Positions 26,784-35,832 of a stretch of DNA of 64,000 nucleotides are shown in pieces. The stretch's first letter is position 1. Each line of letters starts with the position of its first letter. The position numbers and the translations under genes are program-made. The stretch spans positions 1 to 64,000 of the forward strand of contig NZ_CABVLM010000005.1 in the NCBI RefSeq assembly GCF_902498845.1, written 5' to 3'. The notes beneath the pieces were generated by a model. It was not told the DNA's origin. It worked only from the letters and a program-made list of their open reading frames with translations, and ran no database searches. The DNA comes from Pseudoalteromonas rhizosphaerae (lineage in GTDB: Bacteria; Pseudomonadota; Gammaproteobacteria; Enterobacterales; Alteromonadaceae).

Positions 26784-29201
26784 CTAGCGCGATAACGTTT
26801 TTAAAATGTCAGCAAATACCCCGGCCGCAGTCACTGCTGAGCCGGCACCATAACCACGAATAACAAATGGACGTGGTTGATAGTATGCACTCAAAATTGC
26901 TAAGGCATTTTCGCCGTCACGAATAACAGCCAGAGCATGCTTTTCATCTACCGCTTCAATACCTACTTTGCAGTGGCCTTGTTTGATAGTACCGACATAA
27001 CGCAACACTTTGCCTTCACTTGCAGCACTTTGAATACGGTCATTAAACGCAGCATCTAAACTTGGCAATTTAGCCATAAATTCGTCAACGTTATCACCTT
27101 GGGCAAAGCCCAAAGGAAGCACTGATTCAACTTCGATATCGCTCAACTCTAATTTCATACCTGCTTCGCGGGCAATAATTAATAACTTACGCGCGACATC
27201 AGTGCCCGATAAATCATCACGTGGATCTGGCTCAGTAAAACCACTTTCTTTGGCTTTAATGGTTGCCTCAGACAGTGATAAACCATCTTGCAATGCGCCA
27301 AACATATATGACAATGAACCGGATAAAATTCCGCTAAATTCAAGTAACTCATCACCAGCACCAAACAGTGACTGTAAGTTATCGATTACTGGAAGACCTG
27401 CACCGACATTTGTTTCGTATAAAAACTTACGATTATTTTTTTGCGTTGCTGTAATTAAATCTTGGTAATAAGCATATGAACTTGTATTGGCTTTTTTATT
27501 TGCAGCCACAACGTGGAAACCGGCATTCAAAAAGTCTACATACTGAGCCGCTAAAGCATCTGAAGACGTACAATCAACCAGCACTGGATTGATTAAATGA
27601 TTTTGCCTAACAAATTGTTCAACCAGTTTGAGGTCAAACGGTTGTTCTGATGCTGCCAACTTTTGCTGCCAATCGTCAAAAGCAATTCCTTCGCTATCAA
27701 GATGTAATTGACGTGAATTAGCAACACCATACAAGTTTAGTTTGATATTACGTTTTTCAAGCCATGCTTGCTGACGCTCTAACTGCTTAATAAGTTCTTG
27801 GCCAACTAAACCACAGCCTAATAAAAATACATCAATTGATGGGATATGAGTGAAGAAGTTTTCGTGACACACTTTTACAGCATCATTACACAGCTCGCCG
27901 TCAATCACTGCTGAAATTGCACTTTCAGTTGAATCCTGGGCAATAGCGACAATGTTAACTTGTGCTTGGGCGAGTGATGCGAAAAATTTAGCAGCTAAGC
28001 CTTTATGAGCGCGCATATTATCACCCACTAAAGTAACGATTGCTAAATTACGCTGCACTTGTACAGGTTCAATTAGTCCCGCCTGTGATTCAAGCTCAAA
28101 CGCAGTTTGCAATGCCTCAAGAGCCAATGGCAAATCTGATTCATGGACACAGAAGCTGATACTAAATTCACATGACGATTGAGTGATCAGTACAATCGAA
28201 ACATTATCGTGAGCAAGGGCATTAAAAACTTTTGATGCCATGCCTACTTTACCTTTCATGCCGGGGCCTGAAACCGTTAGCATCGCAAGATTTTGTAAAC
28301 TAGATAACGCTTTTACCGGCTCCGATGACACATTATCATTACTGATCAGTGATCCTTGTGCATCCGGATTATGGGTATTTTTAATTTCACACGGCACGCC
28401 AGCTTTAGCGCACGGTAGAATTGTTTTAGGATGGAGAACTTTGGCACCAAAGTAAGAAAGCTCCATCGCTTCTTTATATGATAAAAAATCAACTTTAGTG
28501 GCTTTTTTGATATAACGCGGATCAGCACTGTACACACCATCAACGTCAGTCCAAATTTGACATACTTGCGCTTCTAAACACGCTGCGGCAATTGCGGCTG
28601 AATAATCTGAGCCATTACGTCCCAGTGTAGTTAGCTGGCCTTGTTCGTTGCTAGCTGTAAAGCCAGGCATAATATAAATAGTCGCAGGATTAGCTTTTAA
28701 AGCCGTTTGAAAACGAATTTTACTCGCCACTAGATCAGCTTCCGCATCAATATGACCATTAGTTGATGCAATGCAATCGGTTGCTTCGAGGTAGTGAGCG
28801 TTATGTGAGCTTAATAAACACTGCATCAGTGATACACTGATGCGCTCACCAAAACTAATAACATAAGCACGCACTTGATCTGGACAACATTGGATGAGTT
28901 TGACACCCGCTAGCTTATTTTGCAGTTCGTTTAAATCAGGCCAGTTTTGAACACTACCATATTCAGCTTCAACGGCTGCTTTTAAGCTTTGGCAACGCTC
29001 AATTAATGCGTGCCACTGTGTATCATAATCAAGTCCTTGTTCAGCAGCGCTTGCCAGTGCAACCAATGAATCGGTCATGCCACCTGGAGCGGATAGCACC
29101 AATAACATTTCGTCTTTTAATTGTGCTTTAACTAACTGTGCTACCTGTTGTAGGCAGGCAAAGTCAGCAAGTGACGACCCACCAAATTTTAATACTCGCA
29201 T
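26784..29201 (-). CDS. thrA: Bifunctional aspartokinase I / homoserine dehydrogenase I
   Basis: Catalyses the first and third steps of threonine synthesis. Aspartokinase domain about 1-290 (MRVLKFGGSSLAD; TLGRNGSDYSAA), two ACT regulatory domains about 300-450 that bind threonine, and a homoserine dehydrogenase Rossmann domain from about residue 455 (VFLLGCGLVGQELI) with the catalytic region GSLSYMFG...FTEPDPRDDLSGTDVARKLL, quoted here in parts. 805 aa, close to E. coli ThrA. Preceded by a leader peptide and attenuator, so both transcription and activity respond to threonine. Confidence 0.98.
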   Translation of the reverse strand: MRVLKFGGSSLADFACLQQVAQLVKAQLKDEMLLVLSAPGGMTDSLVALASAAEQGLDYDTQWHALIERCQSLKAAVEAEYGSVQNWPDLNELQNKLAGVKLIQCCPDQVRAYVISFGERISVSLMQCLLSSHNAHYLEATDCIASTNGHIDAEADLVASKIRFQTALKANPATIYIMPGFTASNEQGQLTTLGRNGSDYSAAIAAACLEAQVCQIWTDVDGVYSADPRYIKKATKVDFLSYKEAMELSYFGAKVLHPKTILPCAKAGVPCEIKNTHNPDAQGSLISNDNVSSEPVKALSSLQNLAMLTVSGPGMKGKVGMASKVFNALAHDNVSIVLITQSSCEFSISFCVHESDLPLALEALQTAFELESQAGLIEPVQVQRNLAIVTLVGDNMRAHKGLAAKFFASLAQAQVNIVAIAQDSTESAISAVIDGELCNDAVKVCHENFFTHIPSIDVFLLGCGLVGQELIKQLERQQAWLEKRNIKLNLYGVANSRQLHLDSEGIAFDDWQQKLAASEQPFDLKLVEQFVRQNHLINPVLVDCTSSDALAAQYVDFLNAGFHVVAANKKANTSSYAYYQDLITATQKNNRKFLYETNVGAGLPVIDNLQSLFGAGDELLEFSGILSGSLSYMFGALQDGLSLSEATIKAKESGFTEPDPRDDLSGTDVARKLLIIAREAGMKLELSDIEVESVLPLGFAQGDNVDEFMAKLPSLDAAFNDRIQSAASEGKVLRYVGTIKQGHCKVGIEAVDEKHALAVIRDGENALAILSAYYQPRPFVIRGYGAGSAVTAAGVFADILKTLSR

Positions 29202-29228
29202 TTTTTATGTTTCCTCATCCCATAAAAC

Positions 29229-29267
29229 GAAAAAAGGCCTGTGTTCGTTGTGAACACAGGCCTTTAA
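29229..29267 (-). terminator. Threonine operon attenuator
   Basis: The minus strand reads AAAGGCCTGTGTTC-ACAAC-GAACACAGGCCTTTTTTC, with a very strong stem (about 14 bp) and a T-tract. It lies between the thr leader peptide (stop at 29291) and the thrA ATG at 29201. In E. coli, slow translation of Thr and Ile codons in the leader prevents formation of this hairpin. Confidence 0.9.
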
Positions 29268-29290
29268 ATTTGTTGCACCGACCTATGCCA

Positions 29291-29350
29291 CTATCCAGTA
29301 AGAATGGTGGTTGTAATAATAATGGTCAATGCGTGATTATTTGTTTTCAT
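29291..29350 (-). CDS. thrL: thr operon leader peptide
   Basis: A 19-residue ORF, MKTNNHALTIIITTTILTG, ATG at 29348-29350, stop TAG at 29291-29293, with TAAGG just upstream as a ribosome site. Five of 19 codons are Thr and four are Ile, with the run IIITTTI directly before the attenuator. This is the expected composition for control by charged tRNA-Thr and tRNA-Ile, which suggests that isoleucine supply is sensed too, as in E. coli ThrL. Confidence 0.9.
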   Translation of the reverse strand: MKTNNHALTIIITTTILTG

Positions 29351-29431
29351 AGCCCTTAGACTGCCTTAAACAGGCCTATTCTGTCAACCCCAAATAAAAA
29401 GATAAATTATGCTTTTTGATTATAAAGAAAT

Positions 29432-29797
29432 CTAATGAATGCCAAATTTATGCAGTATTTCATTTAATCTTGTTTTATCTATCGGCTTATCAACGAAGGC
29501 TATAGCTCCCAACTTAGCGACACGTTGTTTCATTTCAAGTTGAATATCTGCCGAGATAACCAACACAAAGCATTCAATCTTTTGTGCTTTAATACTCTCA
29601 AGAACTTGTACTCCATCGACTTCGGGCATAGTTAAGTCAAGGCACAGTAAATCGAAATTATGTATATGCATTAACTCCAACGCTTCACGGCCATTTTTTG
29701 CTTGCATAATATCTGCTGCGATACACTCATTTAAACAGCGTATAACTTGTTTGCGTGCTACTGTTGAATCATCACACACCAGTACGGAAAAATTCAT
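29432..29797 (-). CDS. Single-domain CheY-like response regulator
   Basis: A stand-alone receiver domain of 121 residues: acidic pocket CDD (8-10), phospho-acceptor Asp54 in LLCLDLTMPEVDG, Ser/Thr switch in VLVISAD and the conserved Lys in FVDKPID. It has no output domain, so it would signal by protein contact. Divergent from a sensor kinase at 30079 and a plausible partner for it. Its upstream DNA carries 11-bp direct repeats (29802-29846). Confidence 0.9.
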   Translation of the reverse strand: MNFSVLVCDDSTVARKQVIRCLNECIAADIMQAKNGREALELMHIHNFDLLCLDLTMPEVDGVQVLESIKAQKIECFVLVISADIQLEMKQRVAKLGAIAFVDKPIDKTRLNEILHKFGIH

Positions 29798-29801
29798 AAT
29801 A

Positions 29802-29893
29802 TAGACAACTAAAATACGTATAATAGATTACTGAGTAGACAACTAATCACTCAGTAAATAATAATGTTATAATACTGTTGTGATTTTATAACA
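29802..29893. promoter_or_regulatory. Repeat-rich control region between receiver and kinase genes
   Basis: Two exact copies of TAGACAACTAA start at 29802 and 29836 (34 bases apart, about three helical turns). An ACTGAGT...ACTCAGT dyad (29830-29836 / 29849-29855) and a TGTTATAA...TTATAACA dyad (29865-29872 / 29886-29893) follow. The ACTGAGT half recurs at 30009-30015. The pattern suggests regulator-binding sites; no protein can be assigned. Confidence 0.4.
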
Positions 29894-30078
29894 CAAAAAT
29901 TTAACAGCGATAAGCTTAAGTTTTTGCTGAAAAAAGAAAATTAACAATGTTTGTACTGTTAAATAAGATTATTTTATTTATTTTTAAACATTTATTAGCT
30001 AACTTTAGTACTGAGTGTACTCGTTGCTAGGGTATTAATTAAGCTTTGTGAAAAAAATAAAGGAGCTATAGGCCACCG

Positions 30079-31842
30079 ATGCTACAAAAAAGCCTATCAA
30101 AAAAGCTACTTACCAGCGTGTTATCCGTCTACTTTTTATTAACTTTTGTAGTCACGTGCGGGCAAGTTATTGCAGAATATGTAAACACGAAAGATTATAT
30201 ACGTGACGAACTGACGACCTTACAAAAAACATTTAGTCGTAGTTTAACCCGTGCTATTTGGGAGCTAAACACTAAACAAACCATCACCACAGCAGAAGGC
30301 TTATTAGCAATTCCAATGATTGAAGGTATTATTGTGCGTGACGATAGCGGCGAAATAATCTCACAATTAGGTCGCTCACTCGATATTCGCGAGCTATACA
30401 GCCAACAATTAGTACAAGAAGAAGCCATTATCGAAGATACTCCATCTGGCTTATTCGGTTATACCTTTCCATTGATCTTTGAATTTTCTGGCCGCGCCAC
30501 CCAAGTTGGTGATGTCACGCTATTTTCGAGCCGAGAAGTGGTATTTAGTCGCATTATGATCTCAATTTATTTTTTAATTGGCAATGCGATGATCAAAACT
30601 ACATTTTTAATCATCTTATTCTTAATGGCATTTAGAAAACTACTCACAGAACCTCTAGCACAACTAACAGAGCAAATTGAAGATCTTCAATTAGATGACC
30701 TCGAAGGTCAACATATCGAAATTGAAACAACTGAGCACAACGAATTAAAAGTAATGGAGCAATCATTCAATAAGTTGATCGATAAAGTTGTGCAATACCG
30801 CAAAGAGCTTGAACACACCCAAAAAGCATTAATAATAAGTAACGAAAAGCTCGATCAGCAAAATCTACAACTTGAACAAGAAGTGGCACGTAAAACATCA
30901 AATTTAAGTCAAGCAATGATGGATTTACAGCAACAAAAATACGAGTTGGAAAAACAAAAACTAACGCTCACCGAAGAAGTTGATTTGCGTCGCCATACTG
31001 AACAAGAGCTGCTCACCAAACAAACTGAAATGCAACGCTATGTTGATGAACTCAATATGGCGCAAGAGCGTTTAGTCAGCTCAGAAAAAATGGCTGCTTT
31101 AGGTGGTTTAGTCGCCGGTATTACCCACGATATCAATACCCCGGTCGGTATTGGAGTTACAGCCTCATCCTTTTTGCAAGAGCGCTTAATACAAATTGAA
31201 AATGCTTACAAAGATAAAACACTCTCGCCTAAAGCTCTTGAGGAGTTTATCAATGATGCCAAACAAAGTACTAGCTTATTAACCACTAACTTAGACCGTG
31301 CTTCAGAGCTGGTTGCCAGCTTTAAGCAAATTGCGGTCGATCAAGCCAGTGAAGCCGTGCGCACCATCAACCTAAAAGAATACCTTGGTGAAATTATTCG
31401 CTCGTTACACCCTAAGATAAAAAATACCAGTCATCATATTAATTTAGATTGCCCGGTAGACTTAACCTTAAATCTACCTGCTGGTGCTATCAGTCAAATA
31501 TTTACCAACTTGATTATGAATTCATTGATCCACGGCTTTGATGGTGTCAGCAATGGCATTATAGACATTGCTATCAAAGATGAAGATGACCAAGTGATTA
31601 TCGACTTTAAAGATAATGGTAATGGCGTTACCGAACAGCAACTTGAAAAACTATTTGACCCATTTTTTACGACTAAACGCGATCAAGGCGGCAGTGGTCT
31701 GGGCACACACATTACTTTCAATTTGGTTAAGCAAACCTTGAGCGGCGAAATCGATGCGACAAGCTCACCGGGGAACGGCTTGCATTATCATATTAGTTTC
31801 CCTAAAGACATGCCAAAACCTTTGTCTATATTTAATAACTAA
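30079..31842 (+). CDS. Membrane sensor histidine kinase
   Basis: 587 aa. N-terminal helix (about 10-32), a periplasmic sensor region of about 125 residues, a second helix (about 165-190), a HAMP-like linker, and a long coiled coil (about 245-335). The kinase core follows: His ~351 in VAGITHDINTPVGIG, N box NLIMNSLIHGF, G1 DNGNGV, F box FDPFFTTK and G2 GGSGLGTHI. The THDINTPVG H-box belongs to the group without a separate HisKA profile. No fused receiver; the CheY-like protein encoded divergently may receive the phosphate. The ATG has AAAGGAG further upstream (~16 bases), so the start is less certain. Confidence 0.88.
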   Translation: MLQKSLSKKLLTSVLSVYFLLTFVVTCGQVIAEYVNTKDYIRDELTTLQKTFSRSLTRAIWELNTKQTITTAEGLLAIPMIEGIIVRDDSGEIISQLGRSLDIRELYSQQLVQEEAIIEDTPSGLFGYTFPLIFEFSGRATQVGDVTLFSSREVVFSRIMISIYFLIGNAMIKTTFLIILFLMAFRKLLTEPLAQLTEQIEDLQLDDLEGQHIEIETTEHNELKVMEQSFNKLIDKVVQYRKELEHTQKALIISNEKLDQQNLQLEQEVARKTSNLSQAMMDLQQQKYELEKQKLTLTEEVDLRRHTEQELLTKQTEMQRYVDELNMAQERLVSSEKMAALGGLVAGITHDINTPVGIGVTASSFLQERLIQIENAYKDKTLSPKALEEFINDAKQSTSLLTTNLDRASELVASFKQIAVDQASEAVRTINLKEYLGEIIRSLHPKIKNTSHHINLDCPVDLTLNLPAGAISQIFTNLIMNSLIHGFDGVSNGIIDIAIKDEDDQVIIDFKDNGNGVTEQQLEKLFDPFFTTKRDQGGSGLGTHITFNLVKQTLSGEIDATSSPGNGLHYHISFPKDMPKPLSIFNN

Positions 31843-31963
31843 TGCGCCGAGACTGTTTGCCTAACACTTTGCTTAATTGCTAAACGTTTGGCCAATCAGT
31901 CATTTGCGCATCAGCTTTTTATTGTTATGATTGGGCAAATTTACCGAATGGATCAATCTCCCT

Positions 31964-32875
31964 ATGTGGTTTAGTAACCTTATTTGTTACCGCTTTAAGC
32001 AAGACGTGTCGTACACCCAAGAAGACTTTGAGAAAGCCTTAGAGCAAGATTTATTTCGCCCTTGCGGTAGTCAAGATTTAAGTACATTTGGCTGGACCAA
32101 AGCCTTTGGTAAACATGGTGATACCCTTTCTCATTTCTCACAAAAGAGTATTTTGGTTTGTGCTAAACGTGAAGAAAAAGTACTTCCTGCATCCGTTATC
32201 AACGACATGGTTGCTGAAAAAATAGAACTTATCGAAGCCGAAGAAAATCGCCCTGTTAAGAAAAAAGAAAAAGACGAGCTCAAAGAAAATATCCTCCATA
32301 GCTTATTACCGCAAGCCTTTAAAAAGTCGAGTTTACAGTTTGCCTTTATTGACCAAGAAAATGGCTGGGTAGTCGTTAACAGTGGTAGTTTTAATAAAGC
32401 AGAAGAGTTACTGGCACTACTGCGCAAATCATTGGGTACATTGCCGGTAGTTCCTGCATTTGCAAACTATGATTTAGATGTGTTTTTAACGGACTGGTTA
32501 ACTAACTTCAGTACACCTGAAGGCTTTGCTATAGGCTCTGACGCAGAGCTTGAAGAAGCAGACGATAGCGGTGCTCAAGTTAAGCTTAAAGGCCATGATT
32601 TAGCTTGTGATGAAGTTAAATCGCACCTTGAAAGCGGTAAACGCGTAACTAAACTTGCACTAGATTGGCAAGAGCGCCTGAAGTTCATGCTGCAAAATGA
32701 TGGCTCTATTAAGCGCTTAAGCTACTCTGAAACATTAAAAGAAGAAAACGCCGACATCCCTAAAGAAGATATGTTAGTCAAACTTGATGCTGACTTTATT
32801 CTCGCTTCTGAAGAAATTAAGCTAATGCTAGAAGAACTTACGGCTGGTTTAGGTGACGTTGAAGATTTAGCCTAA
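31964..32875 (+). CDS. rdgC: Recombination-associated protein RdgC
   Basis: A ring-shaped dimer that binds duplex DNA and restrains RecA in E. coli. The N-terminus MWFSNLICYRF and the motif FRPCGSQDLSTFGW match the family, as does the C-terminal acidic LEELTAGLGD. With the ATG at 31964 the protein is 303 aa, the same as E. coli RdgC; an upstream TTG at 31931 would add 11 unrelated residues. No strong SD. Monocistronic with a clear terminator. Confidence 0.95.
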   Translation: MWFSNLICYRFKQDVSYTQEDFEKALEQDLFRPCGSQDLSTFGWTKAFGKHGDTLSHFSQKSILVCAKREEKVLPASVINDMVAEKIELIEAEENRPVKKKEKDELKENILHSLLPQAFKKSSLQFAFIDQENGWVVVNSGSFNKAEELLALLRKSLGTLPVVPAFANYDLDVFLTDWLTNFSTPEGFAIGSDAELEEADDSGAQVKLKGHDLACDEVKSHLESGKRVTKLALDWQERLKFMLQNDGSIKRLSYSETLKEENADIPKEDMLVKLDADFILASEEIKLMLEELTAGLGDVEDLA

Positions 32876-32896
32876 ATTTTGACTAAGTTTTAAATA

Positions 32897-32927
32897 CTAA
32901 AAAAGCGCCCTATTGGCGCTTTTTTTA
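32897..32927 (+). terminator. Intrinsic terminator after rdgC (bidirectional shape)
   Basis: AAAAAAGCGCC-CTATT-GGCGCTTTTTTT: a GC core with A and T runs on both sides. It lies between the rdgC stop and the end of the convergent HDOD gene and can act in both directions. Confidence 0.88.
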
Positions 32928-32941
32928 ACTGACGACTTAGC

Positions 32942-33781
32942 TTAATTAAATACTGATTTCACATCATCAAGCATATCGTTGTATTCATCACTTGAGAAAA
33001 TATCCAGTGATGGGATCACACCTTTATCAATGTAAGTTTGTAATGCCGCTGACTTATCTGAAACTTGTAAAATACCTTCCATAATCGCACCGATACGAAT
33101 GAAATCAACATAGCTAATATGTTCTGGACGATAGTTAGGATTGGCCCAGCTTTCTGCTACTTCAACAAATTCATCAGTAAACTCCCAAGCGCGCATGATG
33201 GCTCCCCCTACTTTACCGCTAAGCTTTTGAATCGCATGCGCTAAAAAGCTTGGATTGGCAAATACTTCTGGGTGACGTTCCGCTTCCGTCAAAATAGGCA
33301 ATACACCAATGTTATAAACCAATGATGCGAGTGTAATGGTGTCACGATTCAATGAGGTCTGCTTGTTTTTCTTTAGGAAAAACTCCATCACAGTAATTGA
33401 GTGACATGCTACTTTTAAAGTTTTCTGCCACGCCTTATCCATATAACCTTTGATCAGCTCATTATTTGAAACAAATAGTTGCTCCATCGCCATTGCTGTT
33501 GCGATATTTTTGATCTGACGCAGACCAATTCTCGTTACCGCTTGATTTATATTAGAAACTTTAACTGTGCGCCCCATAAAAGCACTATTTGCGACTTTTA
33601 TCATCCGTGCTGCTAATGCCGGATCATGAGAGATCACATCAGCCATTTGCGCTAAATTTACATCTGGATTATCGGCAGCTTGACGTACACGAACCGCAAC
33701 CTCAGGCAAGGTTGGTAAAACTAACGTGTCATTATTAATACGATCAACCAAAATGGTCAGTAGTGCGTTTTCTGTTGACAT
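32942..33781 (-). CDS. HDOD-domain protein
   Basis: A 279-residue protein made almost wholly of an HDOD domain (about 15-215), an HD-fold relative without the metal HD pair: LPTLPEVAVRV, ISHDPALAARMIKVANSAF, INQAVTRIGLRQIKNIATAMAM. Such proteins act as signalling adaptors in chemotaxis, cyclic-di-GMP or stress networks; the partner is unknown. No output domain is fused. The upstream 283-base gap before the M49-like gene has only a small hairpin (34013-34030). Confidence 0.87.
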   Translation of the reverse strand: MSTENALLTILVDRINNDTLVLPTLPEVAVRVRQAADNPDVNLAQMADVISHDPALAARMIKVANSAFMGRTVKVSNINQAVTRIGLRQIKNIATAMAMEQLFVSNNELIKGYMDKAWQKTLKVACHSITVMEFFLKKNKQTSLNRDTITLASLVYNIGVLPILTEAERHPEVFANPSFLAHAIQKLSGKVGGAIMRAWEFTDEFVEVAESWANPNYRPEHISYVDFIRIGAIMEGILQVSDKSAALQTYIDKGVIPSLDIFSSDEYNDMLDDVKSVFN

Positions 33782-34012
33782 AAATGTGCCATCCTTTTGT
33801 ATTGATTTTTTAATACATCCAAACCATGGAATGTTTATTTCTTATAGATACAGTATTGTCTAAGTTACCGCTAAAGTTAAGGAAATTATAGAAATTATGT
33901 TAGTTTATTTTTCTACTACAGTTTATATCCCTTCGCTTAGACCATCACAACACAGGAAACTTGCTATTTGCGCATAAGATTTGCTTTAATGCTGGCATAA
34001 CAAGGAAGCGAA

Positions 34013-34030
34013 ATACCCTCTCAAGGGTAT
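34013..34030. repeat. Short hairpin upstream of the M49-like gene
   Basis: A 7-bp inverted repeat ATACCCT / AAGGGTAT-type stem with a 4-base loop, 35 bases before the ATG at 34065. It could be an operator or an mRNA leader stem; nothing else supports either. Confidence 0.35.
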
Positions 34031-34064
34031 CTATAATTAAACTTACTTTTTAACAGGCAATATA

Positions 34065-35765
34065 ATGACTCTCAATAAAATTAGCCAAGCACTTATTCTT
34101 ACCGGTGCCGTTTTTCTTAGTGCATGTTCAGATCAAGCCAGCGCACCTAAAGCGTCAAATGCTGCTGCAGCCCCTACAAAGCAAGTACAAGATAGCGGCC
34201 CACAACTTATTAACGCTGACACTAGTCGCCTTGATATCTATACCGATTTTAGTTTAACCACTGATTTATCACATTTAAGCGACAACCAAAAAGCGTTAAT
34301 AGCAAAACTTATTGATGCGTCTAAAATTATGGATGATCTATTCTGGCGCCAAGCATTTGGTGAAGATAAAGCGGCATTTTTAGCCAAAATCAATGATCCT
34401 AAAGTACAAAAATTTGCCGATATTAACTATGGACCATGGGATAGATTAAATGGCGATCAAGTCTTTTTGTCAGGCTATGAAGATAAAACAGCCGGAGCTC
34501 AATTTTATCCAGCCGATATCACTAAAGAAGAGCTAAACAAGGCTGACGTAGCAGATAAAAATGGTCTGTATTCAGTCATTAAGCGAGATGAACAAGGCAA
34601 GCTGTATAGCGTTGCCTATTCGGTTGAATATGCTAAAGCGCTTGAAAAAGCAGCTAACTTATTACGTGAGGCGAGCAAGCTTGCCGATGATAAAGAGTTT
34701 GCTAGTTACCTGAACTTACGTGCAGATGCACTACAAAACGATGATTATCAAGCATCAGACTTTGCTTGGATGGACATGAAGAACAACCCCATCGATATCG
34801 TTATTGGTCCAATCGAAACCTATGAAGATCAATTGTTCGGCTCTCGCGCAGCCTTTGAATCGTATGTTTTAGTGAAAGATTTAGCTTGGTCAGAACGTCT
34901 TGCTAAATTTGCAGCATTTTTACCAGAGCTACAAAAAGGCCTCCCTGTTGATGCCAAATACAAACAAGAAGTGCCTGGCTCTGATGCGGACTTAAATGCA
35001 TATGATGTTGTTTACTACGCAGGTCATTCTAATGCTGGCAGTAAAACCATTGCCATTAACTTACCAAATGACGAACAAGTACAACTTGAAAAAGGCACTC
35101 GCCGTTTACAACTGAAAAATGCGATGCGCGCTAAGTTTGATAAAATATTGGTGCCAATCGCTGAGCAGTTAATTGTTCCTGAGCAACGTAAACACATTAC
35201 TTTCGATGCATTTTTTGCCAATACCATGTTCCACGAAGTCGCTCATGGTTTAGGGATCAAAAATACTATCACAGATAAAGGCACTGTTCGTCAGTCTTTA
35301 CAAGAACATGCCAGTGCTTTAGAAGAAGGCAAAGCCGATATCTTAGGCTTGTACATGGTTGAGCAGTTACTCAAAAAAGGTGAGATCACTGAGGGAACAC
35401 TTGAAGATTATTACATCACTTTTATGGCCGGTATTTTCCGCTCAGTGCGTTTTGGCGCATCAAGTGCCCATGGTAAAGCAAATATGATCCGCTTTAACTT
35501 TTTCGCAGAAGAAGGTGCATTCTCTAAAAATGAGCAAGGCCTTTACAGCGTAAATATGGAAAAAATGGGCCAAGCAATGGCCAAGCTATCTGGTTTGATC
35601 TTAACCTTACAAGGTGATGGTGATTATGAGAAAGTCGATCAACTGATTGCCACACATGGTGATATCAAAGTGGAACTTGCTAAAGATTTAGAAAAACTAA
35701 GCCAAGCTAATATCCCTGTAGATGTCACCTTTAAACAAGGTAAGAAAGAGTTAGGTTTAGAATAA
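34065..35765 (+). CDS. M49-like zinc peptidase lipoprotein
   Basis: 566 aa. Lipoprotein signal ending in LSACS (Cys21), then a low-complexity Ala/Pro linker. The catalytic zinc site is HEVAH (about 390-394) followed about 28 residues later by EEGKAD (about 419-424), the spacing of dipeptidyl-peptidase III-type (M49) enzymes. Classical DPP III has HEXXXH, whereas this protein has HEXXH, as in many bacterial homologues annotated as Zn-dependent hydrolases. It is probably anchored in a periplasm-facing membrane and acts on peptides; substrate unknown. Flanked by its own terminator. Confidence 0.8.
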   Translation: MTLNKISQALILTGAVFLSACSDQASAPKASNAAAAPTKQVQDSGPQLINADTSRLDIYTDFSLTTDLSHLSDNQKALIAKLIDASKIMDDLFWRQAFGEDKAAFLAKINDPKVQKFADINYGPWDRLNGDQVFLSGYEDKTAGAQFYPADITKEELNKADVADKNGLYSVIKRDEQGKLYSVAYSVEYAKALEKAANLLREASKLADDKEFASYLNLRADALQNDDYQASDFAWMDMKNNPIDIVIGPIETYEDQLFGSRAAFESYVLVKDLAWSERLAKFAAFLPELQKGLPVDAKYKQEVPGSDADLNAYDVVYYAGHSNAGSKTIAINLPNDEQVQLEKGTRRLQLKNAMRAKFDKILVPIAEQLIVPEQRKHITFDAFFANTMFHEVAHGLGIKNTITDKGTVRQSLQEHASALEEGKADILGLYMVEQLLKKGEITEGTLEDYYITFMAGIFRSVRFGASSAHGKANMIRFNFFAEEGAFSKNEQGLYSVNMEKMGQAMAKLSGLILTLQGDGDYEKVDQLIATHGDIKVELAKDLEKLSQANIPVDVTFKQGKKELGLE

Positions 35766-35778
35766 TATAATTAATACT

Positions 35779-35817
35779 AAAAAGGCGTTTTAGGGGCTCA
35801 CCTAAAACGCCTTTTTT
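35779..35817 (+). terminator. Strong terminator after the M49-like gene
   Basis: A 14-bp perfect stem AAAGGCGTTTTAGG / CCTAAAACGCCTTT (35781-35794 with 35801-35814), 6-base loop, then TTT. It also faces the end of the convergent gene at 35833. Confidence 0.9.
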
Positions 35818-35832
35818 AATTCAATATTGCTA

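Noticed and set aside
29382..29387. TTGACA on the minus strand upstream of the thr leader as a -35 element
   Set aside because: No acceptable -10 at 16-18 bases, and the implied start would fall on the leader ATG. TATAAT at 29419-29424 is an alternative, but its -35 spacing is only 15; promoter left unassigned.
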